Positions 53,295 to 62,536 of a stretch of DNA of 64,000 bases are shown here, piece by piece. Both the position numbers and the translations under genes were made by a program. The notes under the pieces were generated by a model. It was not told the DNA's origin. It did no database searches and worked only from the letters and a program-made list of their open reading frames with translations. Source of the DNA: Zobellia uliginosa (GTDB lineage: Bacteria > Bacteroidota > Bacteroidia > Flavobacteriales > Flavobacteriaceae); contig NZ_JAHKPY010000003.1 of assembly GCF_018860745.1 (NCBI RefSeq), positions 248,001 to 312,000 of the forward strand, in the 5' to 3' direction. Position 1 is the stretch's first letter, and every line of letters begins with the position of its first letter.

Positions 53295-53591
53295 ATGGCA
53301 ACATTACAACAACAAGCAAAAGGAAAAAAAGACGGTGAAATCCGTTATTTGACTCCATTGAATATTGAAACCAATACTAAGAAGAAGTATTGTCGTTTCA
53401 AGAAGTCTGGTATTAAGTATATAGATTATAAAGATGCAGACTTTTTAATGAAGTTGGTAAACGAACAAGGTAAATTGTTACCTAGAAGACTTACAGGTAC
53501 TTCTTTAAAATACCAACGAAAAGTGGCTCAAGCTGTAAAAAGAGCACGTCATTTGGCCTTGATGCCATATGTAGGCGATTTATTAAAATAA
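53295..53591 (+). CDS. rpsR: 30S ribosomal protein S18
   Basis: 98 residues with a basic N-terminal extension ([16 protein letters not shown]) before the S18 core [26 protein letters not shown] and [12 protein letters not shown]. It forms a heterodimer with S6 on the platform of the small subunit. Middle gene of the operon. Confidence 0.97.
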   Translation: MATLQQQAKGKKDGEIRYLTPLNIETNTKKKYCRFKKSGIKYIDYKDADFLMKLVNEQGKLLPRRLTGTSLKYQRKVAQAVKRARHLALMPYVGDLLK

Positions 53592-53604
53592 ATTTTAAAG
53601 CAAG

Positions 53605-54057
53605 ATGGAACTTATACTTAAACAAGACGTAGAGCATTTAGGCTTTAAAGATGATGTCGTTAACGTAAAGAACGGTTACGGTAGAAATTACCTTATACCT
53701 AGAAACTTAGCTGCAATGGCTACTGTTTCGGCTAAAAAGGTATTGGCAGAGAACTTAAAACAAAGAGCGCACAAAGAGAAAAAAGTGGTTGATGCTGCAG
53801 GCAAAACTGCTGAAGCTCTCAAAGCTTTGGAAATGAAAATTTCTGCTAAAACTGGTACAGCGGACAAATTGTTTGGATCTGTTACTACTATTGATCTTGC
53901 TGCCGCTCTTGAAAAGGAAGGTCATAGCATAGACAAGAAGTTTATTAGCATTCAAGGTGGTGCCGTTAAGCGTACTGGTCCTTACAATGCACAAATTAGA
54001 TTACACAGGGAAGTAATAGTTGATTTTCCTTTTGAGGTTGTTGCCGATAAGAAATAA
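53605..54057 (+). CDS. rplI: 50S ribosomal protein L9
   Basis: 150 residues. The N-terminal domain L-I-L-K-Q-D-V-E-H-L-G-F-K-D-D-V-V-N-V-K-x-G-Y-G-R-N-Y-L-I-P is the L9 signature, followed by the long connecting helix and the C-terminal domain with G-K-L-F-G-S-V-T type TADKLFGSVT. Binds 23S rRNA near the L1 stalk. Last gene before the terminator. Confidence 0.97.
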   Translation: MELILKQDVEHLGFKDDVVNVKNGYGRNYLIPRNLAAMATVSAKKVLAENLKQRAHKEKKVVDAAGKTAEALKALEMKISAKTGTADKLFGSVTTIDLAAALEKEGHSIDKKFISIQGGAVKRTGPYNAQIRLHREVIVDFPFEVVADKK

Positions 54058-54080
54058 TGGTTAATAACCCATAATAACTT

Positions 54081-54113
54081 AAAAGAGCTGTGCTTGCATA
54101 GCTCTTTTTTTTT
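54081..54113 (+). terminator. terminator of the rpsF operon
   Basis: AAAGAGCTGTGC / GCATAGCTCTTT with one G-T pair, 2-nt apparent loop (the innermost pairs may open), followed by T9. Confidence 0.9.
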
Positions 54114-54142
54114 GTTCTTTTTTGCAAGACTAACTCAAACAG

Positions 54143-57100
54143 ATGATTATGTCTTACAAACTTCATTTTAGTCTTGTGCTATTTTTTACCTTCTTTAGCG
54201 CAATTTCACAAGTAACAACCTCCAACATGAGTGGATCGGTGGTTGATGATCAAAACTTACCACTATTAGGTGCAAATGTGGTTGCAGTTCATACGCCAAC
54301 AGGTACTAAATATGGGGCAATTACCAATGAAGATGGTCTATTTAGAATACTTAACCTTAGGGTGGGTGGGCCTTATACGGTTACCGTTTCTTATGTTGGT
54401 TTTAAGGAACAGACCTTAAACGACATCTACTTGTCTTTAGGAAAGACTTTTACTTTAGATGCTGTTCTAGCAACTGAGAGCCAAGCTTTGGATGAAGTAG
54501 TGGTAATCTCAGATCGCGGAGGAACATTTGGAAGTGATCGTACTGGTTCTGAAACCAGTGTTGGAAGAAGAGAACTTACCAAACTGCCAACTATTTCTAG
54601 ATCTGCGGAAGATTTCACAAGACTAGAGCCTAGTGCTTCTGGAACTCCTGGTACAGGAGGTCTTTCATTTGGTGGTCGTAATGATCAATACAACAACTTT
54701 TCTTTAGATGGTTCTTTCTTTGGAAACCCTTTTGGTTTGGATGCACCTAGTCCTGGTGGTCAAACTGGATCACAGCCAATATCTTTAGATGCTATAGATC
54801 AGATTCAGGTGTCTTTGGCTCCCTATGATGTTACACAATCAGGTTTTACTGGAGCTACTGTTAATGCTGTAACCAAGAGCGGTACAAATGAGTTTCATGG
54901 TAGTGTGTACGGTTTCTTTAGAAATGAAAGCCTTACTGGTGGTAAAATTAAAGGAGAAGATGTAGTAAAGCCAGACTTGAACCAAAATCAATATGGTGTT
55001 AGCATTGGTGGACCAATAGTAAAAAACAAACTCTTTTTCTTTGCCAATTTTGAACGTGATCAACGAGATGATTTAGGTACTAGTGGTTGGGTGCCCAATA
55101 CAGGTTCTGGAGCTATTAATGAATCTAGGGTTTTAGAAAGTGATTTAATGTCTGTCCAGTCTGCACTTGCTGGTTTGGGTTATGATACGGGAAGATATGA
55201 TGGTTTCACTTATGGAGCTGAATCTACCAAAGGGATTTTTAAGTTGGATTGGAATGTTAATGATGATCATCGTTTAGCTGTAATTTATAATTTCTTAAAA
55301 TCATCAAGAGAACAACCAGCTCACCCTACTGCATTGGGCGTAAGAGGACCTAGCTTTCAGGTTTTACAGTTTGAGAATTCCGGATACGAAATCAATAACA
55401 ATATTCAATCATTTCAGGTGGAGCTAAACTCTACTTTTGGGGACAATGCAACAAATAAATTACAAGTAGGCTATTCTCATTTTGATGATTTCAGAAATGC
55501 GCTTTCTGCACCTATGCCTGCTATTACCATACAAGATGGAGCAAATAGTAATTATATCATAGCGGGGCATGAGCCTTTTTCTATTAATAATACACTTGAT
55601 CAGAAAGTATTTCAGATTACGAATAACTTCAACTATTTTATGGGTAACCATACCCTTACAGTTGGTGCGTCATTTGAAAAGTTTTCGTTCGACAACTCCT
55701 TTAACTTAGGGGCTTATGGTTACGATGAAGATGGAGATTTCAATCAAGAGGTGGGTGCTTTCGCATCGTATCCTGATTTAGCAGCTTTTCAAACAGATAT
55801 TGCCGATGGTACTTTAGCGGCTGCGTTGGCCAATGCTCAAAATATTTTTACGAATAGCAATGCGGCTGGTGTTGGCAATGACGGAGGTTGGGCATTAGCG
55901 GAAACCAATGTAGGACAGTTTTCTTTTTATGTGCAAGATGACTGGGCTGTAACTTCAGATTTTAAGCTGACCTATGGTGTTCGTTTTGATAAGCCTTTAT
56001 ATTTTGATACGGATGAAAAAATTCAGGAAAACATTGATAGAAAGCCCTTTACTTTCGACCCAACAATTCCTTATTTTAATCCACAGACCAATCAAGAAAC
56101 TACATTAGATTCAAAAACGTTACCTAGTAATAAATTCCTTATTTCTCCAAGGGTAGGATTCAATTGGGATGTTAAAGGAAATCAGACTACCCAGATACGT
56201 GGTGGTAGTGGTGTTTTTACCGGTCGTTTTCCTTTTGTGTGGTTAGGAAACCAAGTACAAGGTCTGGATTTTTTCTTTTATCAAATTGTTGATCCAGATT
56301 TCAAATGGCCACAAGTATGGCGTACCAACATTGGCGCGGATCATAGATTTGATAGCGGTGTTATTTTAACTGCTGATATTTCGTATACCAAAGACCTTAA
56401 TGGAGCACATGTTCAAAACTGGGGATTGAGAAATCCTTCAGGGACTTTAAATGCTCCTGGAGATAATAGACCTGTTTATACTGATGCAGATAAAGGAAAT
56501 AATGGATATGTGTTTACAAATTCTGATAAAGGTAGAATTTGGAACGCATCTTTAAAAGCTCAAAAAAGTTGGGATAATGGTCTGTTTGCTAGTGTTGCTT
56601 ATAATTATTTAAATGCTCAGGATGTCAATTCTATTGAAGCGGAGATTACTGGTGACGCCTTTGATTTCAACCCGAATTTGGGTGATGCTAATCAAGATGT
56701 TTTATCCTATTCAAAGTATGGCGATACCCATAGGGTTATTGGTGCTGCAGCAAAGCAGTTTAACTATGGTAGTAATAATAAGTGGTCTACTACTATCTCT
56801 ACCTTCTTTGAATATGCTCAAGGCGGAAGATTTAATTATACTTATGCTGGCAATATTAATAATGATAGTTCTTTTCAGAATAATGACCTGCTGTATATTC
56901 CAACCGCGGCAGAAGTTCAGCAAATGCAGTTTTCTGGTGCCGGCCAGGCCGATGCTTTTGAGCGGTTTATTCAGCAGGATGAGTATATGAGCGATAATAG
57001 AGGTCAGTATTTTGACCGTTACGCAGCTCTTGCACCATGGAGGGGAAAATGGGATGTGAAATTTTTACAAGACTATAGATTTAATGTATCAGAAGATAAA

Positions 57101-57328
57101 GTACATACAATTCAGTTTAGTATTGATATTTTAAACTTCGGTAATCTATTAAATAGTGATTGGGGTGTAATTCAGCAGCCAAATAACTTAAATCCATTAT
57201 CTGTAACTGTAGATGATAGTAATGTTCCTACATATACTTTTAACGAGCAGCTAACTGAATCTTTTGGTTATGATTCAAGTTTGTTCTCAAGATGGCAAGC
57301 TCAAGTTGGTCTACGATATATTTTCTAA
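54143..57328 (+). CDS. Oar-like TonB-dependent receptor with carboxypeptidase-like domain
   Basis: 1061-residue outer-membrane protein. The signal peptide ends at A-I-S-Q; a CarboxypepD_reg domain (about 25-110) contains G-S-V-V-D-D-Q-N-L-P-L-L-G-A-N-V-V-A. The plug (about 115-250) has D-E-V-V-V-I-S-D, L-S-F-G-G-R-N-D-Q-Y-N-N-F-S-L-D-G and V-N-A-V-T-K-S-G-T-N-E. A long barrel ends in G-L-R-Y-I-F. It matches Oar-type receptors rather than SusC: no SusD neighbour. Substrate unknown. The first Met pair (54143 and 54149) leaves the start slightly open. Confidence 0.9.
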   Translation: MIMSYKLHFSLVLFFTFFSAISQVTTSNMSGSVVDDQNLPLLGANVVAVHTPTGTKYGAITNEDGLFRILNLRVGGPYTVTVSYVGFKEQTLNDIYLSLGKTFTLDAVLATESQALDEVVVISDRGGTFGSDRTGSETSVGRRELTKLPTISRSAEDFTRLEPSASGTPGTGGLSFGGRNDQYNNFSLDGSFFGNPFGLDAPSPGGQTGSQPISLDAIDQIQVSLAPYDVTQSGFTGATVNAVTKSGTNEFHGSVYGFFRNESLTGGKIKGEDVVKPDLNQNQYGVSIGGPIVKNKLFFFANFERDQRDDLGTSGWVPNTGSGAINESRVLESDLMSVQSALAGLGYDTGRYDGFTYGAESTKGIFKLDWNVNDDHRLAVIYNFLKSSREQPAHPTALGVRGPSFQVLQFENSGYEINNNIQSFQVELNSTFGDNATNKLQVGYSHFDDFRNALSAPMPAITIQDGANSNYIIAGHEPFSINNTLDQKVFQITNNFNYFMGNHTLTVGASFEKFSFDNSFNLGAYGYDEDGDFNQEVGAFASYPDLAAFQTDIADGTLAAALANAQNIFTNSNAAGVGNDGGWALAETNVGQFSFYVQDDWAVTSDFKLTYGVRFDKPLYFDTDEKIQENIDRKPFTFDPTIPYFNPQTNQETTLDSKTLPSNKFLISPRVGFNWDVKGNQTTQIRGGSGVFTGRFPFVWLGNQVQGLDFFFYQIVDPDFKWPQVWRTNIGADHRFDSGVILTADISYTKDLNGAHVQNWGLRNPSGTLNAPGDNRPVYTDADKGNNGYVFTNSDKGRIWNASLKAQKSWDNGLFASVAYNYLNAQDVNSIEAEITGDAFDFNPNLGDANQDVLSYSKYGDTHRVIGAAAKQFNYGSNNKWSTTISTFFEYAQGGRFNYTYAGNINNDSSFQNNDLLYIPTAAEVQQMQFSGAGQADAFERFIQQDEYMSDNRGQYFDRYAALAPWRGKWDVKFLQDYRFNVSEDKVHTIQFSIDILNFGNLLNSDWGVIQQPNNLNPLSVTVDDSNVPTYTFNEQLTESFGYDSSLFSRWQAQVGLRYIF

Positions 57329-57352
57329 AAACTACATCACATTTTATCAAAC

Positions 57353-57381
57353 AAAGGCCGTACTTATCGTACGGTCTTTTT
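57353..57381 (+). terminator. terminator of the Oar-like receptor gene
   Basis: AAAGGCCGTAC / GTACGGTCTTT stem with one G-T pair and a 5-nt loop, then T-rich DNA. The T-run merges with the promoter box of the next gene. Confidence 0.85.
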
Positions 57382-57388
57382 ATTTTTG
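57381..57388 (+). promoter_or_regulatory. -7 element overlapping the terminator tail
   Basis: TATTTTTG, a full TAnnTTTG match, ending 4 bases before the ATG at 57393. No TTG at -33. If used, the mRNA is leaderless or nearly so. Confidence 0.45.
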
Positions 57389-57392
57389 CAGA

Positions 57393-57866
57393 ATGAAATA
57401 TACGAGGCTTACAAAGCAGCAATTAGAAGAGTTGCAACAAGAGTTCATCAATTTTCTGGCTACACAATCTATTACTGGAGAGGAATGGGAGGAAATTAAA
57501 AAGAACCGCCCACAGGTAGCTGAAGATGAAATAGACGTTTTTAGTGATTTGGTTTGGGAAGGTGTACTCAATAAGGTAGAATATTTGGAAAATATATCTG
57601 ATAAACAGATGCACTTGTTTCATTTGGCAGAAAAAGAAATGAAATTAATTTCCGTTAAGGTTATGAATCCTGCAATTGATTTGAATACTACTGTTGGATT
57701 TTCTTGGTTCAAAAAGAACTGGCAATCAGATTTTGTTGAGTATCTAACGGCCTCTAAAGTATATACGGAAGATAAGAACCTAGACAAATTTAAGCTTATT
57801 CAGCAAGGAGCGTCTATCACTAAAGGAGAATTGTACCAGTGGTTTGAAAAAGTAATTGAAGCTTAA
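57393..57866 (+). CDS. small cytosolic protein, DUF6495-like
   Basis: 157 residues starting M-K-Y-T-R-L-T; the frame is open for 43 more codons upstream, but these lie in the receptor gene and its terminator. N-terminal helix with L-E-E-L-Q-Q-E-F-I-N-F-L-A, G-E-E-W-E-E-I-K, then a domain with S-V-K-V-M-N-P-A-I-D-L-N-T-T-V and a C-terminal F-E-K-V-I. I believe this is the DUF6495 family, but that name is from memory. No signal peptide or TM helix. Function unknown. Confidence 0.75.
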   Translation: MKYTRLTKQQLEELQQEFINFLATQSITGEEWEEIKKNRPQVAEDEIDVFSDLVWEGVLNKVEYLENISDKQMHLFHLAEKEMKLISVKVMNPAIDLNTTVGFSWFKKNWQSDFVEYLTASKVYTEDKNLDKFKLIQQGASITKGELYQWFEKVIEA

Positions 57867-57958
57867 TCATAACATGTCATTTGTTTTTAAGAAAACTTAC
57901 TTTTATAGGGAAAGACGTGTGATAACCTTATAAGATAAAATCGATCTATCTAAAATTT

Positions 57959-57966
57959 TATATTTG
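57959..57966 (+). promoter_or_regulatory. -7 element of the hisS promoter
   Basis: TATATTTG, full match to TAnnTTTG, 17 bases before the hisS ATG; -33 TTG not seen at the expected distance. Confidence 0.5.
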
Positions 57967-57983
57967 CACCACAATTATATCTA

Positions 57984-59363
57984 ATGGCAAAAAAACCAAG
58001 TATACCAAAGGGAACAAGAGATTTTACTCCTTCCGAAGTCATAAAGCGGAATTATATTTTTGACATCGTAAAAAAGCATTTTCAGACCTTTGGATTTCAA
58101 CCTATTGAAACCCCTTCTTTTGAAAACTCGGATACCTTGATGGGTAAATACGGTGATGAGGGTGATCGCTTGATTTTTAAGATTTTGAATTCTGGGGATT
58201 ATTTGAGTAAGGTTGATGAAGCTTTATATAGTTCAAAGGATTCAAATTCACTTACCTCTAAAATATCGGAAAAAGCTTTGCGCTATGACCTAACAGTACC
58301 TTTTGCCCGATACGTGGTAATGCACCAGAATGAAATAGATTTTCCTTTTAAACGCTATCAAATACAACCCGTATGGCGTGCGGACAGGCCTCAAAAAGGA
58401 CGTTTTCGCGAGTTTTATCAGTGTGATGCGGATGTGGTAGGTTCAGATTCTTTATTGCAGGAAATAGAATTCGTGCAATTGTATGATGCGGTTTTCACTG
58501 ATTTAAAGTTGGACGGAGTCAACATCAAAATGAATAACCGAAAAATTCTTTCGGGTATTGCAGAAGTTATAGGTGCACAAGACCTCCTGATAGATTTTAC
58601 CGTTGCTTTGGATAAGTTGGATAAAATTGGCGAAGACGGTGTAAAGAAAGAAATGGCAGAAAGAGGTCTAACTGCGGAAGCAATTGCTAAAGTAGAGCCG
58701 CTTTTCTCACTTTCTGGAAGCAACCTAGAGCAACTTGAATCGTTAAAGGAACTTTTAAAAGATTCCGAAACAGGAAGTAAAGGAGTAGAAGAACTTACTT
58801 TCATAGTTCGTACTATTCAAGAAATGGGTCTTCAGTCCGCTAAGCTTTCTATTGATGTTACCTTGGCACGTGGTCTTAATTATTATACCGGAGCTATTTT
58901 TGAAGTGGGTGCGCCAGAAGAAGTTAAAATGGGGTCTATTGGCGGAGGAGGTCGTTATGATGACCTTACGGGTATTTTTGGCCTAAAGAATGTTAGTGGT
59001 GTAGGAATCTCTTTTGGTTTAGATCGTATTTATTTAGTTTTGGAAGAGTTGAATCTATTTCCAGAAGCAATTGACCAATCCTTACAAGTGCTTTGTGTCA
59101 ATTTTGGAGAGAAAGAATCCATTGCGGCTTTAAAATTGGTAAATGAACTACGGAAAGCCGGTATTAAAGCAGACGTATATCCTTCAAGTACTAAAATGCA
59201 AAAGCAAATGAAATATGCTAACAACCGTAATGTTTCTTATGTAGTTTTAATAGGGGAGCAAGAATTGGAAAGTAATAGTTTTGTAGTTAAAAACATGACG
59301 GAAGGTTCTCAGAAAGAATATAGTTTACATACAGTTGCCGATTTTGTGGCAAGTTTGTCGTAG
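57984..59363 (+). CDS. hisS: histidyl-tRNA synthetase
   Basis: Class II aminoacyl-tRNA synthetase charging tRNA-His. Starts with K-P-S-I-P-K-G-T-R-D-F. Motif 2 is in VWRADRPQKGRFREFYQCD, the histidine loop is LARGLNYYTGAIFE, and motif 3 is GVGISFGLDRIYL. An anticodon-binding domain (about 365-455) follows. 459 residues, complete. Monocistronic with a -7 promoter box upstream. Confidence 0.96.
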   Translation: MAKKPSIPKGTRDFTPSEVIKRNYIFDIVKKHFQTFGFQPIETPSFENSDTLMGKYGDEGDRLIFKILNSGDYLSKVDEALYSSKDSNSLTSKISEKALRYDLTVPFARYVVMHQNEIDFPFKRYQIQPVWRADRPQKGRFREFYQCDADVVGSDSLLQEIEFVQLYDAVFTDLKLDGVNIKMNNRKILSGIAEVIGAQDLLIDFTVALDKLDKIGEDGVKKEMAERGLTAEAIAKVEPLFSLSGSNLEQLESLKELLKDSETGSKGVEELTFIVRTIQEMGLQSAKLSIDVTLARGLNYYTGAIFEVGAPEEVKMGSIGGGGRYDDLTGIFGLKNVSGVGISFGLDRIYLVLEELNLFPEAIDQSLQVLCVNFGEKESIAALKLVNELRKAGIKADVYPSSTKMQKQMKYANNRNVSYVVLIGEQELESNSFVVKNMTEGSQKEYSLHTVADFVASLS

Positions 59364-59443
59364 CTTACACAAATTCATAAAAAATAAAATATACAGCTAT
59401 CGCCATAGCGTCTGGAATATCACATAAACAAACTAGGAATACC

Positions 59444-60214
59444 ATGGAAAATAATAATAAGTTAACCGGAAAAAATGTTCTTATCACTGCTGGAGCCCAA
59501 GGAATAGGGGAGTCAATTACAAGGCATTTCGTTGATAGTGGTGCCAATGTTGCCATTCATTATTTTTCCAGTGCAGATACAGCTAACCAGTTGGTTGAAT
59601 ACGCAACTAGTAAAGGGCAAAAAGCAGTTGCTATAAGTGGCGATTTAACAAAGGAAGCCGATGCAAATGCAATGGTAGAAAAAACCGTTGATACGTTTGG
59701 GAGCTTAGATATTCTAATTAACAATGCGGGATCATTGGTAGCCCGTAAAATGTTGAGTGAAATGGAGGCTGATTTCTGGCATAAGGTAATGGATATTAAC
59801 CTTACATCTATGATGTTCGTAACACGAGCTGCAGCACCCTTTCTGGCAAAGAAGGATAATAGTAGCATCGTTAATTTAGCCTCCCTTGCCGGTCGTAAAG
59901 GTGGGCATCCAGGATCACTCGTATACTCCACAAGTAAAGGCGCTATCTTAACATTTACCAGGGCACTTTCTACAGAACTAGGTGAGCAGGGTACGCGTGT
60001 TAATGCGGTAGCCCCTGGTCTTATTCTAGGTACTTCTTTTCATAATACACATACCACAAAAGAATCTGCTGCAGCTACAACAGCGGGTATACCAATTCAA
60101 CGGGCGGGAAATGCGGCAGATGTAGCTAGGGCTGTTTTGTTTCTAGCGTCCGAGTATGATGGCTTCATAACAGGAGCTACGTTGGATATTAATGGTGGTG
60201 TTTATAATATGTAA
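59444..60214 (+). CDS. short-chain dehydrogenase/reductase
   Basis: 256-residue classical SDR using NAD(P)H. Cofactor loop T-A-G-A-Q-G-I-G near residue 15 (Thr-Gly variant with A for G at the second position), NNAG, catalytic Ser in N-L-A-S-L-A-G, and Y-S-T-S-K (YxxxK). C-terminal D-I-N-G-G-V. Substrate cannot be read from the sequence. The next gene, a FucU/RbsD protein 78 bases downstream, suggests a sugar acid or deoxysugar substrate. Confidence 0.88.
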   Translation: MENNNKLTGKNVLITAGAQGIGESITRHFVDSGANVAIHYFSSADTANQLVEYATSKGQKAVAISGDLTKEADANAMVEKTVDTFGSLDILINNAGSLVARKMLSEMEADFWHKVMDINLTSMMFVTRAAAPFLAKKDNSSIVNLASLAGRKGGHPGSLVYSTSKGAILTFTRALSTELGEQGTRVNAVAPGLILGTSFHNTHTTKESAAATTAGIPIQRAGNAADVARAVLFLASEYDGFITGATLDINGGVYNM

Positions 60215-60292
60215 CGATTTACAGTTAATCGTTCAAATATAAATCCACTGGTGGTAAAATGCTTCTGGTGGTTTATTTCTAAAACTTGAATT

Positions 60293-60727
60293 ATGCTAAA
60301 GACTGCAGTAATACATCCAACAATTATGGAGGCGCTTGCGCGTTCAGGTCATTTTGCTCAAGTTGTTATTGCGGATGGAAATTTACCGGTTGGGGCTATG
60401 ACGGGTTCTAACTCTACTACTGTACATCTTAATTTTCGACCGGGACTTTTAGATGCACTTACAGTTTTAGAGGGTATACTGGCAGTTTGTCCTGTTCAAG
60501 GGGCAATTGTTATGGAAAAACCTGCTGAGGCAAATGCGGAAATACATGATGCATATAAAAAGTTGTTAGGTGATGTTACGTGGGATGAAATGGAACGATG
60601 GGCATTCTATGATAAAATAAGAAATCTTAATACTACATTGATTATTCAAACTGGGGAGCAGCGGCGTTTTGCAAATTTGATACTCACTGTAGGTGTGGTG
60701 AAAATGGCTGAAGAGCGCGGTTTTTAG
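60293..60727 (+). CDS. RbsD/FucU family sugar mutarotase
   Basis: 144 residues. FucU/RbsD proteins convert anomers of fucose or ribose. Features: the early I-H-P, GHFAQVVIADGNLP with the conserved His and Asp, and a closing Q-T-G-E-Q-R-R-F-A-N-L-I-L-T-V-G-V. It is closer in length and motif to FucU than to RbsD, though no fuc operon is present. With the SDR it may form a small sugar-oxidation unit. Confidence 0.85.
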   Translation: MLKTAVIHPTIMEALARSGHFAQVVIADGNLPVGAMTGSNSTTVHLNFRPGLLDALTVLEGILAVCPVQGAIVMEKPAEANAEIHDAYKKLLGDVTWDEMERWAFYDKIRNLNTTLIIQTGEQRRFANLILTVGVVKMAEERGF

Positions 60728-60758
60728 TAGGTAATTTAAAAACCTCTAGGACTAAGAA

Positions 60759-61310
60759 TTAGTGTAACCTACTTTTTATCGCTTTAATTATTGTTTTATA
60801 ATACACCGTGCTATGAGGAACATACTTCTGTAGGTTGGCAAGACCCCAGGTTTCTTGTGAAAATTGAAGCAGTGGGACCAAAGCAAGATTTTCAACTTCA
60901 CTTTCTTGTTTTTGTAATGTATGAAAAGGGACTTCTAATTTGCATAGAAAGGTGTGATGATATTCACAGTCCAAGAGTTGTTCCGAATGCTTGTGAATGG
61001 ATTTAAACACTCCAATTTTCTCTAATGCTTCTGGTTTAATTGTAACTCCTATCTCTTCTTGAATTTCACGAATAGCAGATGTTTCTATATCCTCACCGCT
61101 TCCTATATGACCTGCTACTGAAACATCCCAAAGTAAGGGAAAGACATCTTTGTTCCTCGATCTCTGCTGAATTAGAATACGTCCACTCACCGTATAGAAC
61201 CAAATGTGCACGGTAGGATGAAACCAACCATAGCGGTGCGCTTCAGATTTCATGGCAGTCTTGCCTGTTACGTTACCATCGGCATCTAAAATATCAATCA
61301 ACTCGTCCAT
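60759..61310 (-). CDS. NUDIX hydrolase, YfcD/IPP-isomerase-like
   Basis: 183 residues. The NUDIX box G-x5-E-x7-R-E-I-Q-E-E-I-G is complete at about residues 70-92, so metal-dependent hydrolysis of a nucleoside-diphosphate-X substrate is expected. The start M-D-E-L-I-D-I-L-D and H-R-Y-G-W-F-H-P-T-V-H-I-W are shared with the YfcD/Idi subgroup, which is sometimes named isopentenyl-diphosphate isomerase. The true substrate is unknown. Separated from the M42 gene by a terminator-like hairpin. Confidence 0.85.
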   Translation of the reverse strand: MDELIDILDADGNVTGKTAMKSEAHRYGWFHPTVHIWFYTVSGRILIQQRSRNKDVFPLLWDVSVAGHIGSGEDIETSAIREIQEEIGVTIKPEALEKIGVFKSIHKHSEQLLDCEYHHTFLCKLEVPFHTLQKQESEVENLALVPLLQFSQETWGLANLQKYVPHSTVYYKTIIKAIKSRLH

Positions 61311-61313
61311 AGT

Positions 61314-61344
61314 AAAATAAAAAACCCTCCTTTTTGGGGAGGGT
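61314..61344 (-). terminator. terminator between the M42 and NUDIX genes
   Basis: ACCCTCC and GGAGGGT pair on the minus strand with a CCAAAAA-type loop, followed by T-rich DNA. Stops transcripts of the M42 gene just before the NUDIX start. Confidence 0.75.
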
Positions 61345-61354
61345 CAAATTTGTC

Positions 61355-62443
61355 TTAATCGAAATAACTAAAAGTTTCTCCGTCTTTTATGTTCAGTATG
61401 GTTTCGTAAATCAACTTGATTACATTTTCAACATCATCTCTGTGAACCGTTTCTACAGTAGTATGCATATAACGCAACGGTAAAGAGATTAATGCAGAAG
61501 CAACACCACCGTTACTATAGGCAAAAGCATCTGTATCCGTTCCGGTAGCTCTGGAAGCGGCCATACGTTGAAATGGAATCTTATGGGCTTCGGCTGTTTC
61601 AAGGATACGTTCGCGTAATTTATTTTGAACCGCTGGAGCATAACTAATTACGGGTCCGGCACCAATTTCAGTATGACCTTGAGTTTTCTGCTCTATCATA
61701 GGAGTTGTGGTATCATGGCATACATCTGTAATAATAGCAACATTTGGCTTAATGGTCTGTGTTATCATTTCCGCACCTCGCAGACCTATTTCTTCCTGCA
61801 CGGAGTTGGTAATATAAAGTCCGAACGGTAATTTTTTCTTGTTCTCATGAAGCAGGCGTGCTACTTCTGCAATCATAAAACCACCAGCGCGATTATCAAT
61901 TGCACGACAAACAAATTTGTCTCCGTTTAGAATTTGGAACTCATCTGGATAGGTAATGACACATCCAACATGAACGCCCATTTTCTCTACTTCGGCTTTG
62001 TCTTTTGCACCTATATCAATAAAAATGTTATCTAATTTAGGTGGTGTTTCTTTTCCCTTATCGCGCGTGTGAATGGCAGGCCAGCCAAAAACACCTTTTA
62101 CTATTCCTTTTTTGGTATGAATGTTCACCCATTTAGAAGGGGCAATCTGGTGATCGCTACCACCGTTTCTAATTACGTAAAGAAGTCCGTTATCACTAAC
62201 ATAGTTTACGTACCAAGAAATCTCATCTGAGTGACCTTCTATAACCACTTTGAACTTAGCACCAGGATTAATTACACCAACTGCCGTTCCATAAGTATCC
62301 GTAATAAAAGTATCTACATATGGTTTTAGGTAATCCATCCATATTTTTTGACCTTCCCATTCGTAGCCTGTAGGGGCCGCGTTGTTCAAATATTTTTCAA
62401 AAAAATCAAGTGATTTTTTGGTAAGAATTTTCTTTGTAGCCAT
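61355..62443 (-). CDS. M42 family metallopeptidase (aminopeptidase)
   Basis: 362 residues. Di-metal aminopeptidase of the M42 class, often forming dodecameric tetrahedra that trim peptides in the cytosol. V-I-E-G-H-S-D-E-I-S (metal His and Asp), C-R-A-I-D-N-R-A-G-G (bridging Asp), VQEEIGLRG (catalytic Glu), I-T-D-V-C-H-D (metal Asp), and a late M-H-T-T-V-E. N-terminal substrate pocket A-P-T-G-Y-E. Exact specificity not readable. Confidence 0.92.
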   Translation of the reverse strand: MATKKILTKKSLDFFEKYLNNAAPTGYEWEGQKIWMDYLKPYVDTFITDTYGTAVGVINPGAKFKVVIEGHSDEISWYVNYVSDNGLLYVIRNGGSDHQIAPSKWVNIHTKKGIVKGVFGWPAIHTRDKGKETPPKLDNIFIDIGAKDKAEVEKMGVHVGCVITYPDEFQILNGDKFVCRAIDNRAGGFMIAEVARLLHENKKKLPFGLYITNSVQEEIGLRGAEMITQTIKPNVAIITDVCHDTTTPMIEQKTQGHTEIGAGPVISYAPAVQNKLRERILETAEAHKIPFQRMAASRATGTDTDAFAYSNGGVASALISLPLRYMHTTVETVHRDDVENVIKLIYETILNIKDGETFSYFD

Positions 62444-62536
62444 TAAGTTTATATTTAGATACGAATTTACTAATATTCACTTTTATTTAATAATAAGCAG
62501 ACCTATTTATCGTTAATTTGGCAAGGCTTTTGTATA

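Noticed and set aside
57264-57392. Upstream extension of the small cytosolic protein into the receptor gene
   Set aside because: The added codons read through the receptor's end and its terminator; the ATG at 57393 follows a good promoter box.
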